Source: Mycoemilia scoparia
Lineage: Eukaryota; Kickxellomycota; Kickxellomycetes; Kickxellales; Kickxellaceae
Reading direction: 5' to 3'
NCBI GenBank assembly: GCA_027575805.1
Contig: JANBPU010000035.1
Coordinates: 1-64,000 of the forward strand
Length of the DNA stretch: 64,000 bases
Shown: one piece after another, positions 35,701 through 45,732 of the stretch
How positions within the stretch are numbered: the first letter of the stretch is position 1
How the letters are laid out: each line of letters begins with the position of its first letter
Program-made: the position numbers and the translations under genes
Notes under the pieces: model-generated
Told to the model about the DNA's origin: nothing
Database searches by the model: none
The model's input: the letters and a program-made list of their open reading frames with translations, nothing else

Positions 35701-36314
35701 GCGCATTCAGAGCTACCTTTGAGGATAAGATTTTAATGAGCGACATCGTCTTTTTACGAGCCTGGTACCCAGTCCAGCCCAAGAAGTTCTACAATCCTGT
35801 TACATCGCTGTTGATTAGAGACAAGAAGCAATGGGAGGGAATGCGTCTTGCTGTACAGATTAGAAGAGACAAGGGGATTCCCCTCAAGGTCAACGTCGAT
35901 TCTCACTACAAGCCTATTGAGCGAGCAGCCAGGAAATTCAATAAGCTCAACATTCCAAGGTCGCTCCAGGCCGAGCTGCCATATGCATCCAAGCCCAAGA
36001 ACCAGACAAAGAAGAAGCGCCCCGGATTGCTTGAGCGGAGAGCTGTTGTGCTTGAACCTGAGGAAAGAAGAATTGCCAGACTGATGAACCAGATCAACCT
36101 TCTCAGCAAAGACAAGGCAGAGAAGCGCAAGATCAAGAAGCAGGCTGAGCGTGAGACATACCTCAAAAAGAAACAGCAGGCCGAGTCCGTTGACCAGATG
36201 CACGATAAGGCCCGTCGCCGAGAATTCTTCAGGAAGGAGGGGATTGAGGCCAAGCGCAAGTCCGAGGCCGAAAGTGGGGCCGCAAGGTTCAAAAAACCCA
36301 AGCGTGGGGATTAA
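32708..36314 (+). CDS. BMS1: Ribosome biogenesis GTPase BMS1
   Basis: Predicted exons are 32708-32806 and 32922-36314 (GTAAGC donor, ACAG acceptor, phase 0), giving 1163 aa, close to yeast Bms1. Bms1 binds Rcl1 and U3 snoRNP in the nucleolar SSU processome for 40S assembly. The basic N-terminus (PHRPNRAGASAKSKKK) precedes KAFAMQSAVKADRMARR. The P-loop GPPGCGKTT is at about 79-87, with the GTPase core through GILTHLDHF and the AARP2CN-type region after it (SDRLEDLTD). The middle (about 430-690) is highly acidic with Asp/Glu-Gly repeats. The C-terminal BMS1/TSR1 domain includes GQYVRMLFKDIPCELV, GFCAMQS and RAWYPVQPKKFYNPV. The tail is Lys/Arg-rich with a likely nucleolar signal. Confidence 0.97.
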
Positions 36315-37810
36315 AAGCGAAAAGCCACACACATACATTCGTACTTTTTTCTTGGATCTAATTTTGTTTGATAATATTTTGATGCTGTTGTGTATGTGAA
36401 GGCGCCATTTAGCCACAATTCTATTGATTTTTTAAAATAAATAAAGGAATTTTTATCCTCACAGCATTCTTTCTTTGAAGGCTATGCAATTCAGCACAAA
36501 CAAGGCCCATATGTTATATTTGTGTGTCTATCCCAACTTTAAAACTAAATTGGGCCAGTTTTTTCCTATTACCAAGCCCAACTTTTCGACAGATTTGCAC
36601 ATAAGCAGAAAAATCCAAGTTTATCAAACAAACGATGGCAGGCATTGGCAAAATTACACGTCTCTCACATGCAATGGACAAAAACCATTGATCAGCTTTC
36701 TTGGTATAAACAAAAGCCATTGGGTTAGCCACACAATCGCCAAGAAACCCAATGCAAGCCCACAGGGTTGAGGATCACCTCTCTCCCTCTGCTCTGGCAA
36801 CACACAACAAAAGAATTGTAGTTCTTTACTGCTGCCATCAGAAATAACCAAGCATGGCTCGGAAAATCCGTGGCTCTCCAGCTTTAAAGGGGTGGAGTCA
36901 ATCTAAAGCCCCGAGGGATTTTAGGCTTGTTGCCTTTGACTTTCTTCTCTGGGCTATAGCTGCTCTATACACGCAGATGCTGAGAAAGGCAGATTGGTAG
37001 GCTAAATAAATTAGCAACTGGCATCCATGTGCTGGCAGCATGGTCGTGATGCTGCTGCTGCTTTGTCTAAAGAAAGCAAACCAGAGCGTGGTGCCGTATT
37101 TCAATAAGCAACAAGACCTAGCCAGGAGGCCAGCTGGCTCCTTCTGTGCGCAGAATTGATTCTAGACTAACTTGCCAAGGCTTCCTTGGGCATGGAGTCG
37201 GAGTAATAACAGCTTATTGTGTATATGTAAGCTATTTTGAGGATTGGGATGCCTGTCAATTCTTGCCAGATGCACATACTTGTTCTTGGCCAGCGTAGCA
37301 GCAGCATCGGTTGCAGACAAACAAAAAACAACGGGCTGTTGAGCAGGCGCAAAAACCATTTTCTAAATCACAGTCGGGGCTCACAAACTTTGCTTTGCAC
37401 CTAAAATATTTTTGGCTGCTTTTTAAACAACGCCGTCTTTCCAGTCCTATAAACAAAAACTGATTTCTCTTTCTCTCTCTCCCCTTTACCTCCTCCTTTC
37501 TTTTTTATTGCATACTCTATCTCGCTTTCTTTTTCTTGCACGCAAGGCCTTGTACATAGGCCAGCACGGTGTATAATACCCTTCCTTCTTAACCCTTACA
37601 CACATCCCTAACGACACAGAAATTCACACCCCACTAACGAAGCGTGCTCGCCCACTTTTCCAGGCCTTTCCTTATTGACACTTAGCAGAATTTTCTAGCC
37701 TTCTGCTTTTTTCGTAGCCATAGCTTCCGGGCTTGCTTATACTACATCCCTGCTTACTATTGCTTACATACACATACACGAGGCATATCGACGAAGCCAT
37801 CAACATTATT
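36315..37810. other. Intergenic region upstream of the sphingolipid desaturase gene
   Basis: About 1.5 kb. The left part is the BMS1 3' region with ATAAATAAA at 36438. The stretch 37460-37560 is strongly pyrimidine-rich (CTTTCTCTCTCTCCCC), a probable core promoter or leader. No exon was supported. Confidence 0.45.
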
Positions 37811-39007
37811 ATGCCACCAGCACCGACCACTGCTGCTGCAACAGCAACACAGACTGTATCTGATATAGTGTCTGGAAAACTCAAGCAGAGAGGAGACTCA
37901 TCCTCGCCCTCAGCGCCCAAAAAATACGACCTTAGATTCCCACATTACCTTGGCGACTGGCTGCGCTCCATTCCCCTGGTAGACGAGGGTCCAGCCCAGG
38001 ATGATTTCGACGAGCCCCACTACAAGCGCAAGCGCACCATTATCGACGACCACCCCGAAATCGAGAAACTTTATGGGTACGACGCCAGCACAATCAACGT
38101 CGCCGTTCTAGCCACTCTTGCCCAGGTCGTTTTGGCCTACATTTTCGGCCGGATCCTCACCGACTGGAACTTCACCATGGTTGCGGTCGCTTATGTCTGC
38201 GGCGGCTCGTTTGCTACCCTTCAAGGCGTAATTCTCCACGAAGTCTCTCACAACCTGGCTGCACCAACCACACTCATCAACCGCTGGGTTGGAAACGTCT
38301 CCAACATCATTATTATTGTCCCCATCGCCCAGTCCTTCCGCCGCTACCACCTTGAGCATCACACATACCAGGGAGTCGAGGACTATGACCCCGACCTTCC
38401 ACTTAAATGGGAGATCGAGTGGGTACGTAACAACCCAGTCTTCAAGTTCTTTTGGCTATTCATCTACGGCATCATGTACATTGGCCGCGGTCTTGCCATG
38501 GGCAAGGAGCTAAGCCGCTGGGAGCTCTACAACTGGGCCTGGACCGCCGTCTGCGATGTTGTTCTCTACAACATCGTCGGCACTCGCGGGATGATATACA
38601 TGGTCATATCTGTCATCCTTGGCTTTGGCTTCCACCCCGGCGCTGCCCACTTTATCCAGGAGCACTACACCTTCAAGGATGGCCAGGAAACCTACTCATA
38701 CTACGGAACAGGAAACAAGTTCTGGCTCAACATCGGCTACCACAACGAGCACCACGATTTCGTCAAGGTCCCATGGTCCAAGCTCCCTGAGGTCAAGAGA
38801 ATCGCCCCAGAGTACTACGACAATCTTATCTACCATACCTCGTGGTGGGGAGTCCTTTATGCCTTTGTGTCCAGCTCATTGATGGCTCCGCAGTCCCGTG
38901 TCGTCCGTCCAATCGATAAGCACCGCGATGCTCGGAAACTCAGGATTCCAGAAAAGGATTCAGAACTGGCCAAAACCCTAAAGGCCAAGCACAATGCGGA
39001 AAATTAA
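37811..39007 (+). CDS. Sphingolipid delta4-desaturase (DES1 family)
   Basis: Single-exon gene of 398 aa. DES1-type enzymes introduce the delta4 trans double bond into dihydroceramide at the ER membrane, using cytochrome b5 and a di-iron centre. Three histidine boxes are present: HEVSH at 143-147, HLEHH at 180-184 and NEHHD around 312-316. The lipid-desaturase N-terminal domain is visible as DEPHYKRKRTIIDDHPEIEKL. Hydrophobic segments flank the boxes, and ends such as NLIYHTSWWGVLYAFV and MAPQSRVVRP are family-typical. Codon third positions are C-rich compared with neighbouring genes, suggesting high expression. The ATG at 37811 follows a long pyrimidine-rich leader. Confidence 0.95.
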   Translation: MPPAPTTAAATATQTVSDIVSGKLKQRGDSSSPSAPKKYDLRFPHYLGDWLRSIPLVDEGPAQDDFDEPHYKRKRTIIDDHPEIEKLYGYDASTINVAVLATLAQVVLAYIFGRILTDWNFTMVAVAYVCGGSFATLQGVILHEVSHNLAAPTTLINRWVGNVSNIIIIVPIAQSFRRYHLEHHTYQGVEDYDPDLPLKWEIEWVRNNPVFKFFWLFIYGIMYIGRGLAMGKELSRWELYNWAWTAVCDVVLYNIVGTRGMIYMVISVILGFGFHPGAAHFIQEHYTFKDGQETYSYYGTGNKFWLNIGYHNEHHDFVKVPWSKLPEVKRIAPEYYDNLIYHTSWWGVLYAFVSSSLMAPQSRVVRPIDKHRDARKLRIPEKDSELAKTLKAKHNAEN

Positions 39008-39201
39008 AGCATGGGGTAGTTAGATGAGCTATCTGCAAGCCAATATCAATGTTCGCTTTTATTTACGCCCCAGATCTCCCATTGATCTTTACGGTGATCA
39101 TGGGGCCATTTTTAAATACCTCCACCAGAATGACTCTCTCTTTTGCCTTTAGTATTATTAATCTTACCAGCACTACAAACCACTTTCTTGTCTTTGCAAT
39201 T

Positions 39202-39319
39202 ATATGTGTGATAATTTAAGAGGGCGGTGGGCTTTTGGCGGCCACTGATCATAGATAGGGGAGACCACAGCCTTTGGCAAATGGTTGGGGGCCACATCTT
39301 AAAAATAATCGCCCAATAT
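39202..39319 (+). mobile_element. MITE copy 6 (divergent)
   Basis: It runs from ATATGTGTGATAATTTAAGA to TCTTAAAAATAATCGCCCAA, then TAT. The interior CTTTTGGCGGCCACTGATCA and GACCACAGCC..GGCAAATGG are recognisable but more diverged than in the other copies. Confidence 0.65.
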
Positions 39320-39415
39320 GGCTCATGATTTTTGAAGGATGCTTTTGGTGGTCAGTGATTATAGGGGCGATAGTTTATTAGAAAATGGCCACCCTTCAAA
39401 AATAATTGCCTATAT
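39316..39415 (+). mobile_element. MITE copy 7 (short subfamily), abutting copy 6
   Basis: It runs from ATATGGCTCATGATTTTTGA to CTTCAAAAATAATTGCCTAT, then AT. The interior has CTTTTGGTGGTCAGTGATTA, TAGGGGCGATAG and AAATGGCCACCC. Its first ATAT is the last ATAT of copy 6. Confidence 0.8.
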
Positions 39416-39496
39416 CTATTTGATGTGTTTATGTAATTTAAATACCACGGTTTATATTATGATAATCAACTAATGCTCTCTGTGACTTTCTTTTTC

Positions 39497-39616
39497 ATAT
39501 GGGTGATTATTTTTGAAGGGTGAAAGTTTACTAGTAAAACTGGACATCCATTAGGCTGTGATGCGCCTATAATCATCAGTCACTAAAATTTACCCTTCAA
39601 AATTAACTACCCATAT
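39497..39616 (-). mobile_element. MITE copy 8 (long subfamily, reverse orientation)
   Basis: The ends are ATATGGGTGATTATTTTTGA and TTCAAAATTAACTACCCATA. The interior on the plus strand has GTTTACTAGTAAAACTGGAC, the reverse complement of the long-subfamily signature, then CCTATAATCATCAGTCACTA. Confidence 0.82.
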
Positions 39617-39800
39617 GTCTCAAATCACCTTTTGTCACATACACTCCCACATTGTATTTCTAGAGTAGGAGCTTTGTTCTAACAAAATAATAATGGCCAC
39701 TTCAAATAGATTGAAAAATGTCTTAGGTAGCCAGCCTACTAAAGCGCGGGTCTAGATGCATGTTTGGTTATTGTAATCAGGCCCGGTCGTTTTGTTTATT

Positions 39801-39829
39801 ACCACCACCATCATCATCATCATCATCAA
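39801..39829. repeat. CAC/CAT trinucleotide repeat
   Basis: A run of CAC then CAT units in intergenic DNA, not part of a supported exon. Confidence 0.85.
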
Positions 39830-40435
39830 CTTTACAGCGTCGGTGCCGCGACCACCAGACCGGTCCAAGAAAGAAATGCCGATACACAGTACCAAAACAC
39901 GCAAATGTATTTCTTGGTACACACACCCACACACGACCGAAACATTGGTTTATATGGAATCCAAGTGTTTGATTGGATCCGCCAGTTGCGTGTGGGGTGG
40001 AGTTGGCAGTAGCGACGCCTTCTTTTTCTTGTTTTCCGCCCTCTCCCTTAAAGGCGGGCATGTGGGAGCTGGCGATGTGGTGCCAAGCGTCCGTTACTAC
40101 TATAGCGACGGTAGATGATCCTGGGGTTTACCATATACCTCAGATCAGGCACCTGTCAGCAATCTATTATTTCTGTGATACAACTAGCGCTTTGGCGCCA
40201 TTCAATGTGTTATTACTATATTTGTTCGGAGCTTTTATGGGGTTCCTGGTTCTTGCATGTATATGCCAGTTGAACGCAATAGTCCCTTGCTCTTTCCATC
40301 ATTACCGCTGCGGTCTTATATAAACCTACATTGTGTTCCTTTAGTTTTCTAGGCTACAGTTTTATTTGATTTTCGTTATTTCATAGACCATATCTGTGTA
40401 TGTGTGGGTGCACATATCGTTTGTATTGAGCCAAA

Positions 40436-42293
40436 ATGTTCGTAGACAAAAGGGCGCCATGCTTTTGCTTAGCCATACTTGTACTTTTCCATGTGTTTCT
40501 TACAAAGGGGTTGCCAAATGGCCGCCACATAACCCCATCTCCAAAAACCACCATCAACAGCAGCAAGAACAATCGCATCTATTCAGTAGATGGAGACACT
40601 GAAATTGATGACCCGATAAGGTATTCAAACATACATATCATCAATATTAAATTTTCTTGGCATGTCCATCTTTTATATGGCCTATACTAACATTTATTTG
40701 TTCATCAATATGCCAAAAACCTCAGTATTGTGCTTCACAGCCTAGTGCTGAAAAGCTCCGGGCCAAGCCCATTTATCGAAAAAAGATTGCAGGCTACCAC
40801 AGCGGCACCCCGCAAAAGACAAAGAGAGGGCTCTTCTCCAACGGCGATTCCACTCGTAAGCGCCAGCAACAACTATGTAAGTATATCGGTGCACTCTTGG
40901 CTTTTAATTTTAAAATATTATGTAATCTCGGTCTACATACATACATACTCACTCGCATACGGACCACTGCAATGTGAAACATAGTATTTCGGCGTAATAC
41001 GTATTGGCACACCGCCCCAGCTATTCAATGTTTCATTTGACACTGGCTCTTCGACACTCTGGGTTCCTGGTGAAGCGTGTCGGTCAAAGGCGTGTCGCCA
41101 ACACAATAGGTTTGATATACAGAAATCCCGGACGCTGGTTGCTGTTGGAAAAGACTTTTCCCTAAGCTATGGCACCGGCGATGTGTCTGGCGAAATAGCC
41201 AACGATGTGGTTGGTATTGGAAAGTCCCAGGGCGTTAGACAGAACTTTGCGGTTACCAACTATGAGAACGAGACCTTTGAGTATCCGGCCACCAGGTTCG
41301 ATGGTGTGCTTGGCTTGGGATTTCCGTCGTTCCAAAACGGAAGTTACAGTGGTAAGTGTGTGCTTTTTAGTCACATCCGAGGCTATATTTTGGTTTCTGC
41401 CAAATTGATTTAACAGGCAGCTTGCAAGCGAAACGTTTATAACATTGCCATGGGCGATATGATATGTGGAATTAGAGTCGCCGATAATGAACATGGCTTT
41501 GGCAGGAGTCATCAAAGAACCCGTGTTTTCGTTCTACTTGTCAACCGATAGCCAGGTTTCTAGTGAGCTCGTACTAGGCGGATATAGAAAAGACGCGTTT
41601 CGTGGCGAGCTGACTTGGATCCCGGTCATAAAGCCCAATTACTGGGAGGTCAGGCTTGATGGCATTTACTACGGGGGCGACGTAAAAAGGAACCTACTAC
41701 TCAACCACAAAGCTGCCGCCAATAAAGATGACGATGAAAGTGATGGTGAGGCTAGAGACTCCAGAGTTATAAAAGATGGTTCGGAAACTACTAGCAACGA
41801 AACTACCAAGAGAGCATCAAAAAACAGAAGCATCGACGTCGGATTCGAGAACGAGCAAGACATCACTAGGGACGGCGAGAAACAGACGGCCATAATCGAT
41901 ACGGGGACAACGTATATTCTCGGAGATAGACCATCTATACTTCGGATAAATAATATCATTGGGGCTGATCCACATACTGGAAGGCTAGATTGTGAAACCG
42001 TGGATTCGTTGGAGTCCATTAACATAGTTTTGAATGGAGAATGGTTCGAGATCCCTCCTTCTACGTATGTCATTAAAAGAGAGATATCTACCCAGGATTT
42101 GAAAGAAGGAAACGCTGATGATGATGATGATAAGCCCGAAAAAGAAAGTGAACGTACCATGGTTTGCGGAACTGGGTTGTATTCAAATGGCGACATGGGA
42201 TTCTGGATCCTTGGTGATACCTTCTTGCAGAGATACTATTCTGTGTTCGATATGAGGCGGATGCGCGTTGGCCTAGCACCGTTAGCAACATAA
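40436..42293 (+). CDS. Secreted pepsin-type aspartic protease (yapsin-like)
   Basis: Predicted exons are 40436-40620, 40726-40876, 40985-41351 and 41476-42293, giving 506 aa. A signal peptide is visible ([19 protein letters not shown]), followed by a propeptide with basic sites (PRKRQR). The mature fold has [18 protein letters not shown], then the first catalytic motif [11 protein letters not shown] (Asp131), a flap with [10 protein letters not shown], and [12 protein letters not shown]. The junction into exon 4 gives [20 protein letters not shown]. The second catalytic motif is [11 protein letters not shown] (Asp376). An Asp/Ser-rich insert before it, near residues 315-370, resembles yapsin loops. 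The C-terminus ends [26 protein letters not shown] with no hydrophobic GPI-anchor signal, so it is probably soluble. The acceptor ATTAG at 41475 was chosen because upstream alternatives hit stops. Confidence 0.92.
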
Positions 42294-42569
42294 TAATAAC
42301 TGTAATTTAAAAAGTACTAATGTAGTAAATTGTGATCTGGCACGACTTGTATTGTAAATAAAAGACGTCTTTATAAATAAAACATGTGTAGACGCCACCC
42401 ATTTTATAAAATCAATTAAAACGAATGACTTGGAATGATGGTGATTAGCAAAACAAGACTTTACTTTAACACAGTACATGCAAAGCAGCAAAATTGTAGT
42501 AGTTGAACAGTGAAAGATATCGAGGTGCAAAGCAGAGAAGGATCCAGGAGCAACATTTATAGTATTAGC

Positions 42570-44725
42570 CTAAGAGTCTTTGGCTCCCTTCTCTTTGGGA
42601 TTGGCCTATAATCAAAAAATGTAACAAAGTTAGACATATAAAGCCCACAAATATAAGCATAAGTCATCTGGCTCGAGAAATTGCCCACACCAACCAACAT
42701 AAAAAGTAGCAGCGATGGTGCAGGAAACTTGTCTCTATATATAATAGCCAAAGTACTACTTTCAAGCAGAATAAGTGAATAAGAGGAAGAAAACAAACCT
42801 TACGGATATCAGGGATAGTAAGGCACTTGATGTTCAAATGCTCACAGAATCGGTCAATAACAATAATGGCCCATTGGAAGTAGGCAACGACAACAAACAC
42901 CAGAGAGCACCACATGAAGACCAGCTCAGTGGTTGGGCTAAACATGCCGAACTTGGAAAAGAATGCGCCAAGGAATACTGGCAGCATCTGAACAGTGTAG
43001 GCTGGGAAAGCCATGCCCATCAAGTGGGCAAGGATCATCTTGCTGACCATGCGGCCGAATGCAAAGCCAACAACAAAGATATAAAGAATCATGTGGGTGT
43101 TTCCGATCACCCAGTACGAGTTATCTGCCCAGATATAGGATGCCCAAATAAGAGCAAAGTAAGGAACCAAGTGAGGGAGCGTTGCTAGGAAGCTCTTGTT
43201 CTTCTCCTTGCAGGCAGAGTATACGTTGGCCAGACTGGTGCCAAACTGGACAGTAAAGGTGAGAATAATCACAATCAAAACCATAGCCGAGATCAGCTCC
43301 CAGGATTCGGGGAACCAGTGGCCAATTACTGGAATATACTCTTGGGCGTTTACATGCCAAATCTGAGGGCCTATTTGTATTAATAATATATATAGTGTGT
43401 TTAGAATGATTCATAAAGACAGAGAAAAGATAGACCAGCTGAAATTGGTATGATTATTATTGCTTACCATAGTATCCAGAGAGAATGCAGGCAATGCAAG
43501 CAAAGACAATAAACTCGGTGGGACCATTAACATAGCCAAGATATAGGACACCGGTGTGATATTCTTCCCATGTAGAAATGTAGAATGTCCATGTAACTGG
43601 TAAAAAGATCGGACATTATCATGAATGGCGTTAGAATACCCGAGCCGTATAAACGATGGCTAATCATCACGTAAATATTGCGATCTAAACCGGAAATCTA
43701 CTTACTGCAAAGAAATAGCCCGAGGGTAGTCCACGTGTCACCCATGGCGAAACTTGCGGCCTCAACTACACCAGCAATCTAATAAAATAGCCAGCAATGT
43801 TAAATAAATGGGGGATATTTCGCTAGTGACCGAATCTGTGTTAGGCAGAGGTGGGCCCTCATCAGACTTTGGCCCAGCAGTAAGCCAGTCCATATGCAAC
43901 TCCCAGGGACCCATTTTGCCCAAAGCCTTGTGAACTTTGACCAAATGCAATCATCATTATTGTTTAAACTTTGGGATCTATTTAGAGCGGATCAAATACC
44001 ACATACACGCACATCCAAATATATATATATATATATATATGTATGTACATATATATGCATGTCAAGATAGGATGATCCGCAGATGGAATGGTGATATACT
44101 ACTTACACTGCAGTTTAGGGCATCACAGCCGTGGTCGAAAAGCTCTCCAAGTGGCGATGAGGTATTTGTACGTCTGGCCTGCTTTCCGTCCACATTGTCA
44201 AATGTCGAATACAACCAAATGCCAGCGCCAAAGCTAAAAATACAGCAGATCAGCCACCCTCATGTTAATAAGTACCTTCGAAAACACATGGTGGTGTGGT
44301 GCCAAGAGCAATGAGGCAAATATAAATAATATACATACCAATAATACATCCATGCTGGACCAGGCCCGAACAAGTCTGGAACAAATAGTAGCACAAGGAG
44401 AACATCAAATATTTCAAAGCTCAGCCCAATAAGGGTGATCAAGTTGGGTCTATATTTTTCAAGCAGCAGTGCAAATTTAGAGGACAATCCCAACCATAGC
44501 AGTAGCCGCACAGCCTCTACGGAATATATGCTTTTCAACTTACGCTATCCATGTGGGGAATAATGTAACAGCCCAATTCCAATAGTGTCTAAGAACATAT
44601 TTGGTCAAGAAAGACTTGTCGACCGAGCGGTACTTGTAATTACGGAGATGATTCAGTCCGGCTTCGGTCACATAGTTCTCTCCCGTAGGAAATAGGCGGC
44701 GAAAGCTCCTCAAAAGGCTGGTCAT
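42570..44725 (-). CDS. EPT1: Ethanolamine/choline phosphotransferase
   Basis: Predicted exons in transcription order are 44725-44544, 44449-44339, 44233-44107, 43778-43706, 43596-43468, 43370-42799 and 42605-42570, giving 409 aa, near yeast Ept1/Cpt1. The enzyme makes PE or PC from diacylglycerol and a CDP-alcohol in the ER/Golgi membrane. The CDP-alcohol phosphotransferase motif [18 protein letters not shown] is complete (about 113-135). The preceding [14 protein letters not shown] and following [13 protein letters not shown] and [15 protein letters not shown] are family-typical, and multiple membrane helices fill the rest. All six introns are GT-AG and in phase. Intron 3 (43779-44106) is the longest and holds an R-repeat derivative and a TA microsatellite. 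EPT1 versus CPT1 specificity cannot be told. Confidence 0.95.
43826..43950 (+). repeat. R-family repeat, copy 6, internally deleted, in EPT1 intron 3
   Basis: The left part has CATCAGACTTTGGCCCAGCA and GTAAGCCAGTC, matching 58768-58800. The right part has CCATTTTGCCCAAAGCCTTG and TGAACTTTGACCA, matching 58978-59012. The middle ~170 bases of the full copy are missing. Confidence 0.65.
44019..44040. repeat. (AT)n microsatellite in EPT1 intron 3
   Basis: An AT dinucleotide run of about 11 units, followed by further TATG and ATAT words to 44058. Confidence 0.85.
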
Positions 44726-45732
44726 GTTTATAGGGCTATTGTTATTCCGTATATATAATGGATACAGAATGTATTTTGTATGTATATGTGACGACAATTA
44801 GTGTATGGGAGAGAAAGAAAGGAAGGTGGTTTAGAGACTACCACAAATAAATTAAATTCAAATAGGAGAATAGTAAAAGGCTTTATGCTCTATATAATAT
44901 CTCACAGAATGTATATTCCTTTAACCAGGACTATGCAGAGTAAAGAGTAGAATATGTAAGCCTGGTAGTAGTAAAATTAGCAAGTAAGTAATAAAAGTAG
45001 CAGACAAGGAAAGAGAGGGGAAGGTTGGGTAGAGTTTGTTAGTCTCTTATGTATTTTGGAGAGGTCAGTGGGAGAAAGCCACATATATTCAAAAGCACAA
45101 GAGGCAGACGGAGAGAGGGTAGCAAGCCAGCAAAACTTATCATTGGACATGTGTGGAACAAAAACTATCAAGCGAGCTGTCAGCCAGTCATGAACATGGT
45201 ATCCTCTTCCTCGTCTATCATCATCTGCCCCACCACCAGGATTTGCTCTTCTTTTGTCCTTAGTCTAAAAGTGCTTCTCATAGCTACACACAGTCACCCC
45301 ACATAAACTTGCACGCACAAACAAAAAGGGCTTGTTTGATGAGATCGTTGAGACTATCGATTTCCACAGAGATGTGGTTGATGGCATGTGATTGGACAAG
45401 GTCATTCGGGCGCATATCTTTTATTGCATTTGTCCTACTCTTTAAAGTTAAACATTCATCGCTATTTATTATCTCATACTGTATACCTGCATTATTTATC
45501 AAGTAACAGAAACACATCCATGACCAAACGCAATTTGGCACCGAATCGGTCCAATTATAAAGCGGAACATTGTATGATCCGCCATTATATTTCACAGAGT
45601 CACAGCCTATTTTTGTCAAGTCTAGAAGGAAACTAGGGGTTGTCTAGCTTATATATGGCTTTATTGCATATCAAAATCATCTTCTGCAAAAATTAGCTAA
45701 AGGGTGCCATTCCCTCTTTTGTGGTTGGTTGG
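44726..45732. other. Intergenic region between mL38 and EPT1
   Basis: About 1 kb on the 5' side of EPT1 and 3' side of mL38 (both minus strand). It is AG-rich at 44800-45150. No exon or repeat copy was found. Confidence 0.45.

Larger units (their letters stand above)
39008..40435. other. Intergenic region with three MITEs
   Basis: About 1.43 kb between the desaturase and aspartic protease genes. It contains MITE copies at 39202-39319, 39316-39415 and 39497-39616, and an ATC-type trinucleotide repeat at about 39801-39829. The last 400 bases are the aspartic protease promoter. No exon was found. Confidence 0.5.

Noticed and set aside
35754..36416. Open frame of 220 codons on the minus strand at the 3' end of BMS1
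   Set aside because: Leu-rich antisense shadow of the Lys/Arg-rich BMS1 C-terminus.
41669..42196. Minus-strand open frame of 175 codons opposite the aspartic protease
   Set aside because: Ser-rich antisense shadow; the plus strand carries the catalytic DTG motif in frame.
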